Shown: one piece after another, positions 59,276 to 64,000 of the stretch | Numbering within the stretch: the stretch's first letter is position 1 | Layout of the letters: each line of letters starts with the position of its first letter | Assembly: GCA_001051155.2 (NCBI GenBank) | Contig: JYIP02000001.1 | Coordinates: forward strand, 3,844,001 to 3,908,000 | DNA: 64,000 nt | Direction: 5' to 3' | Source: Chrysoporthe austroafricana | Lineage: Eukaryota > Ascomycota > Sordariomycetes > Diaporthales > Cryphonectriaceae | Made by a program: the position numbers and the translations under genes | Notes under the pieces: model-generated | The model's database searches: none | Seen by the model: the letters and a program-made list of their open reading frames with translations, nothing else | What the model was told of the DNA's origin: nothing

Positions 59276-59501
59276 CATCAAATCGTCTAATGGCCTCGGC
59301 TGCGTAAAGTCAGGATATCGAACCAGAGGAACCATCTTTAGACTATCAGGAATATATCTGATGTCTAGTGAAGGAATTCCTAGCAGTATATCTCGCCTCG
59401 GAGACAACTCCTGATCAATGGATCCTTGTCTACTAGGTCCAGCTGATCCGTTCGTTAGGCTACAATGAATCGAGTGCTGCCTCGTGACCAACCGCCCCGG
59501 A

Positions 59502-60971
59502 TCAGAACGATGCTTGGCCAAGCTGCTTCCCTCTCTTTGGCCGCAGTATCGCCGACTCCATCGCCTTCATCGGGTCCGTTCTCTTTTCTGCCCTGCGCAG
59601 CCTCGCCCTGCCAGTGCCGATGTGTACCTTCTCCGGCGCCGCCTCGACCGGCTGTGATTGTATCTCGTACTTCGGTGTCAAAGATGGGGCAGCAAACACA
59701 AGCTGGTCAAATGGCACGACCTCCGGCTGCTGTACCTCGATCTTCCTCACCGGCTCTGCAATGAGCCCAGCAAGGCGACATATTGCTAACCTTGCACCGT
59801 CAATACCCATACCGCCCATCTTGGGATCACCCGCACCGGTGACGAAGATCTCAGGAGTCCACCCATCACCCTCAAACCAGTCCATCTCGCCCTTTTTCTC
59901 CACCTGCCTCAACTCTTCATAGATATGCGCGCACGCGTGCCTAAGCTGCGTACTTTCCCGCCACAGTTCTGGATCTGGTTCAGTAACCAGCTTATCTGCC
60001 TTGGTTAACACCACACTCGTCTTAAGCCCGGCATCTCTCAATACCTCAAGCACCATCCTATCTCCATCCTTGACACCGGCAACCGCATCAATCAATAGCA
60101 CAGCGCCGGACAGAATATCCCTCCGACTGAGATACTTCAAGATCTCCTCTCCCCAATCCGCCCTCGAATTCAACCCATACCCCGGCATGTCCACCAACAC
60201 CAGACTATGTTTGGGCATACCCTCTGGCTTGATTGCCCCGCTGCCCTTCTTCCGCCGATCCGCCCTTGCCCTGCCCCCTTCCTTCCTCTGCTCCTGCTCT
60301 ATCCTCGTCAACGGCTTGACGCTCGCTGGGGGGCCGAACCCATACGCGTTCATTGTCTTGGTACAGCCGGCCTTGGCACTGGTGATGGCTATTCCCTTCC
60401 GGTTGGCGCTACTGCCATGCGCCGTCCCGGCCTTCTTGCCGCCGTACCCCGCGAGTGCGTTGATCAGGGTGGATTTACCAACATTGGACCGCCCGAGGAT
60501 GCAGACCTCCGGCATGCGCGTGTTGATCGGGAGGTGGAGGAAGCGCGGGGCGGAGTAGAGGAACTTGGGGCTGCGGAAGAGACCCGTCGAGCGGGTGATG
60601 TCGACTGTCGCGGGCGAGTCGGCAAGGAGCGCGCTGGGGGGCGAGGCCGGGGCCGGCGTAGGGAGGAAGGACAAAATGCGTGGGGGGCCTTCATCTGGAT
60701 CGATCTCGGCGGATGGGGGCGACGAGGGTGGTGTTTTCGGTAATGATGTGGCAGCGGTCTTCTTAGAGCTCGAAGAGGCTTTGGTTGGTTTCGAGGACGG
60801 CGTTAAGGCGGCCCTTTTTGAGGACACCGTCTTTCTCGCGTACGACCTGGTTTGCGACAGGGAAACCGTCGGCGAAAGAAGCACGGAGGGTGGTATCAGG
60901 GCTGCCTGCAGTAGCACCGGCCGTAGGGCTGGCGGCATGGCCAACAGGCTAGCAAGACCGCGTGAGGACAT
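59502..60971 (-). CDS. EngB/YihA-type GTPase, probably mitochondrial
   Basis: Single exon, 489 residues. The Ser/Arg/Lys-rich N-terminus lacking acidic residues for the first ~60 residues looks like a mitochondrial presequence. The TrmE-Era-EngA-EngB-Septin-class G domain is clear: GRSNVGKSTLINAL (P-loop, about 161), an expanded G2 region with a Lys/Arg-rich insert (EQRKEGGRARADRRKKGSG), DMPGYGLNSRADWG (G3, about 260) and VVLTKADKLV (G4, about 322). Bacterial EngB assists large-subunit ribosome assembly; a mitoribosomal role is inferred. The C-terminal ~90 residues are extra relative to bacterial proteins. It is convergent with the Swf1 gene and divergent from FMC1, 296 bp away. Confidence 0.92.
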   Translation of the reverse strand: MSSRGLASLLAMPPALRPVLLQAALIPPSVLLSPTVSLSQTRSYARKTVSSKRAALTPSSKPTKASSSSKKTAATSLPKTPPSSPPSAEIDPDEGPPRILSFLPTPAPASPPSALLADSPATVDITRSTGLFRSPKFLYSAPRFLHLPINTRMPEVCILGRSNVGKSTLINALAGYGGKKAGTAHGSSANRKGIAITSAKAGCTKTMNAYGFGPPASVKPLTRIEQEQRKEGGRARADRRKKGSGAIKPEGMPKHSLVLVDMPGYGLNSRADWGEEILKYLSRRDILSGAVLLIDAVAGVKDGDRMVLEVLRDAGLKTSVVLTKADKLVTEPDPELWRESTQLRHACAHIYEELRQVEKKGEMDWFEGDGWTPEIFVTGAGDPKMGGMGIDGARLAICRLAGLIAEPVRKIEVQQPEVVPFDQLVFAAPSLTPKYEIQSQPVEAAPEKVHIGTGRARLRRAEKRTDPMKAMESAILRPKRGKQLGQASF

Positions 60972-61267
60972 GTTCGCATGCGCAGTGCGGCTCTGCCCCA
61001 GGTGGTCGGGTCAGTGGGAGGCAAGGCGTGGGCGTGACCGTCGTGGGGTGGTGATGTGTGTCTTGTGAGATTGCCGGCGGAAATTTCGCAGTCGCGGCAA
61101 CTTCTCGGTCCCGGCCGGCAGTTTTACACTTGCGGCGGGCACTATCCCTACATCCTTGTCGACGAGGTTACTGAGTACCGATGATGGAGAAAGTTCGCCT
61201 GCGGGCGGTTTGTGAGATGTCCACATCACCAATTCACACCTTGTTGGACCCAAATTGCCAGATCAAT
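60972..61267. promoter_or_regulatory. Shared divergent promoter of two mitochondrial genes
   Basis: 296 bp separate the EngB-like and FMC1 start codons, so both promoters must lie here. Co-regulation is inferred from geometry and the common mitochondrial destination; no specific binding site was identified by eye. Confidence 0.5.
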
Positions 61268-61591
61268 ATGTCTGCCTCAGCGCCAAAATTGCGATCGCTC
61301 TATCGTTCCTTTCTGCGCGAGCTACCACCGCGACCGACCCTCTCCAGAACGCAGTCGCCACTCCACCAGCGCCTGCGCGAGCATTTCCACCCAGACAAGT
61401 CCCCGGCTCCCGGCGAGCTTGCGGTCGCGCAGGCAGAGCAGTATCTCGCATACGTACGAGCTCAGAGGACATATGTCACGCTTCTTGAGAGATATAACCC
61501 TGGCATGGGGATGGACGAGGAGGAGAGGGTGCGGTTGACGGCTAGGAGGGTGGGCATGGACCTGCCCATCGAGTATGAAGGGAAGAAATGA
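61268..61591 (+). CDS. FMC1: Fmc1-like LYR-type mitochondrial assembly factor
   Basis: Single exon of 107 residues starting MSASAPKLRSLYRSFLRELPPR, which contains the LYR-like motif near the N-terminus. YVRAQRTYVTLLERYNPGMGM and RVRLTARRVGMDLP are the conserved C-terminal segments I associate with fungal Fmc1. Fmc1 assists assembly or stability of the mitochondrial ATP synthase F1 in yeast (with Atp12). In-frame ATG codons at 61181 and 61184 would add 28-29 residues. The 61268 start is preferred because relatives begin close to the LYR motif. The upstream extension is not obviously a presequence. Confidence 0.85.
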   Translation: MSASAPKLRSLYRSFLRELPPRPTLSRTQSPLHQRLREHFHPDKSPAPGELAVAQAEQYLAYVRAQRTYVTLLERYNPGMGMDEEERVRLTARRVGMDLPIEYEGKK

Positions 61592-62461
61592 TCCGGCAAT
61601 TCTTTCTTGGGATACTACACGCCCGGAAAATGGAGATATGCACATGTCATGGTCATTTTTGAGGGTACGAGTTAATTGTCTTGCTGAAAGATTCACCTAC
61701 CTATCCCGTGGTGTCGGCGCTGACTTGGAACAGGGTCATTGAGCCGGTACGTTCGACAGACGGCGTAGGAAGCTCGATTTCTAAAGGGCTCGACCAAACA
61801 TGATATGATAAAGAATGGAGTCGTGTGTGCGACGGATATGTTGACAAACGCTATCATACAAGCCTGAGAAGTTCCAGGTGTTGTTCGTCTCGAGCTGCAG
61901 GCGGCACCTTCGGCGTCGCGGGTATCTCAGCGGGGATCTAGCTTGCGCGAGTTAGAACGAGGTTCTAGCAGAGGCTGTATGATGATGATATAGTGCCGCA
62001 ACATAAGAATGATACTTCAAATCTGGAGTGTTGAAGGCGTGATTTCGCTTTGGATTCATAATATGACGCTTCAGCTGGTGGCATGAGGGGACGACTTGTT
62101 GCCGTGAAGGGCTTGTCCAAGTTGCCCGATACGGGATTCTGCCTTTTTATCTATTTTTTCCTTCCCTCTCCCTTTCTGTTACTTTTTTCATTTTTATTTT
62201 CTTGTCCTTTCTGTTTTCTTTCTTCCCTTAGTGGCCCTCTACCATAGTATCTATAAGCGCGGGAGCTTGGGTTTTATGGTTGATATGCATGAGGTGGGCG
62301 ACATGCCCCATCTAACTGACTACTTACCTAGGTACTGACATCACCATAGCAACTGCAGCAGAATCACACCAGGGCTTCTTCGTTCGCCTCTATCCATACC
62401 TCATACTATACTACATACGCATGCATCTATCATTATGAGCGCTGCATCACCTATACCATAG
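61592..62461. other. Intergenic region with a pyrimidine-rich tract
   Basis: 870 bp with no coding frame. A strongly C/T-rich tract, mostly T, spans about 62140-62232, as seen in some fungal promoters. Beyond it lies the decayed nuclease-like gene. Confidence 0.6.
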
Positions 62462-64000
62462 TTCCCCAATAAGAACTGTCAGAGGATTCTCAACTGGATT
62501 GATTCAATCGAGACGTCACCTTCAATCCGGACATCGCTTTCCAGGAAGCGAGATGAGCGACACGAGGAAGATGCGTGCAACGTTCCTGCGAAACGACCTT
62601 GTCTCGATCCACACAATACTGTCATCACTCTATACGACAATGCTATCACTTCTCCACTTACCATTTCCAATGCAGGCACTTCTGCGACTTCTGCAGAGGG
62701 GCGCAAAAGACGGGTCGACGAACTTGATGGTAAGCCGACATCTGGAACGGCTTCTGTTTGCTCAGGGGTCGCTAACCTCCTGATCCAGGCAATACAACCC
62801 CTAGGGCCGGGCTGACGACCCGATACACCCCCCGCCTACCGAATCACAAGTGCTTGAGGTCCGATAGTCCAACCAAGCCAGTCTCCAGGGGCCTCCTTGA
62901 GTTGCTCGAGAAGCCGGTCTACGTAAAAGACCTCGAGAGTAACGTTGGCAACCTTCCCGAAGATGTCAAGCCCTTACACCGATACATCCAGAACAAAGCG
63001 TGCCACAGGGAGGGGATCATTCCGCACGAAGTACGTGAGCAAATCATCGCCCTGCTTGAGGAGGATGCAGTCCGCGACCATAATTTCCGCAAAGAGGCGA
63101 CCGTTAAAGCGGAAGTCCTGCATGCTACATTGTATAATATCGAGCAGGAGGCCAAGGCAGCGGCGGAGTACGAGTACCACGAGAGCGGCTGGAATAACTG
63201 CGTCCATACACCTCTTCTTAAGCTTGTCTACGCGTCGAAGCCGCAGAGCCAGCAACATTCACCTGGTCGGCCCGGGAATGCACGGGTTGTGCCTGTCATG
63301 TCCGCTGTCATCCCGGCCGCCTACCTGCCGAGCAAGCACTCACGGTTCTCACAGCTGTCCGAGACTCCAATGAGCTCGGGCTCGGATTTGGGCTCATTGG
63401 GCTCATGGGCTCTCTCGGCTTCGAGTGCGACCTCTTCCGGAACAGGCCAGAGCAATTCAACGGCTGGGCAAGTGTACGGTCGCAACGACAGTAAGAAAGT
63501 CGACTACGTACTGGCTATGGATGCCACCGCCACGCCCCTACAGAAGGTCTTTTCGATCTATGTTTTGAAGGAGACTCTCGATACTGAATCTCTACCCCAT
63601 GTTAACCATATCCTCTACCGACCCTTACAGTGGAGCCCGATCGCCCGCTCGATCGAGACGAAAGTTTTGGCGGCGAAGGACCCGATGCTGCAGTTAGGAA
63701 CCTGGGTCGCCGCGTGGCAGAAGCGCATGCATATTCTCCGTAGGTATCTATCTGAGTACGTTTCTTCGGACACACGCAATGCATATGACCGGATGCCGTC
63801 CACCCTACTGGTTTAAGTAGTGAGCCATGAGTGGCGGTTGTACTTTGCCTGCGATCAGGGCACCTCGATTGCTCTGTACGGGCCTGTCAGCATTGGCTCC
63901 ACGAAGGACCTTCGAGAGTCATACATCTTGCTCACAGTTTTGGAGGCGGTGAAGGAATGGATTGAAACGACTTTCTATGAAGAAATGGAGAGGTGGTTTC
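62462..64000 (+). pseudogene. PD-(D/E)XK nuclease-like family gene, degraded and cut by the window edge
   Basis: An open frame from 62462 (no ATG) gives CQRILNWIDSIETSPS, the usual start region of a fungal-expanded PD-(D/E)XK nuclease-like family. It splices in phase at 62729/62789 (59 nt intron, GTAAGC...CAG) into a long exon. Family features are clear: SGWNNCVHTPLLKLVY, KKVDYVLAMD (acidic metal ligand) and ARSIETKVLA (the ExK element), then LQLGTWVAAWQKRM. A TAA at 63814-63816 interrupts the frame, which then continues with HEWRLYFACDQG and GPVSIGSTKDLRESYILLTV to the window end. Missing start plus internal stop suggest a pseudogene. An unseen 5' exon, or a sequence error at the stop, are the alternatives. 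Confidence 0.75.

Overview
The window is nuclear DNA from a filamentous ascomycete (Pezizomycotina), most likely a Sordariomycete-type genome. Coding sequence is GC-rich. Most genes carry one to three short introns (about 50-110 nt) with GTRAGY donors and CTRAC/CTGAT branch points a short distance before the AG. The gene repertoire (COQ5, Zds-type protein, NPC1, Rap1, Swf1, Aha1, Fmc1, GH78, Zn2Cys6 factor, BBE oxidoreductase, HET relic) is typical of such fungi. Species cannot be named from the sequence. Coordinates and junctions were read by eye, checking reading-frame phase at each splice; no search was run.

Layout. 0.9-2.4 kb: a 53-codon membrane microprotein ORF followed on the same strand by COQ5. 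3.3-5.5 kb (-): DUF2433/metallophosphoesterase-like protein. 6.9-9.7 kb (-): Zds1/2-like protein. 9.7-13.4 kb: no recognisable gene. 13.4-22.3 kb: an accessory-looking block with a secreted GH78 alpha-L-rhamnosidase (+), amidase-signature enzyme (-), Zn2Cys6 transcription factor (+) and SDR (-). 23.5-25.3 kb (+): CUE-DUF1771-Smr protein like Cue2. 26.6-30.5 kb (+): NPC1/Ncr1 sterol transporter. 31.8-39.6 kb (+): BBE-type FAD oxidoreductase, cytochrome P450 and a frame-broken DUF829/PaxU-like gene, which together resemble a small specialised-metabolism group without a core synthase. 39.8-43.5 kb (-): a 1211-residue conserved-looking protein of unknown function. 43.5-50.2 kb: a gene-poor stretch with a decayed HET-domain fragment.

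50.2-61.6 kb is a dense housekeeping block: Aha1 co-chaperone, nitrilase-superfamily amidohydrolase, Rap1 telomere protein (-), Swf1-type DHHC palmitoyltransferase, and a divergent pair of mitochondrial genes (EngB-like GTPase and Fmc1) sharing a 296 bp promoter. At the right edge is a PD-(D/E)XK nuclease-like gene with no in-frame ATG and an internal stop, running off the window.

No CRISPR, rRNA, tRNA or intact transposon was recognised. The main points for follow-up are the microprotein ahead of COQ5, an apparent GC-AG intron in the Cue2-like gene, stop-free 3n introns in RAP1 and the P450, an in-frame open region after the NPC1 stop, three broken genes (DUF829, HET, PD-(D/E)XK), and the large unknown gene at 39.8-43.5 kb.
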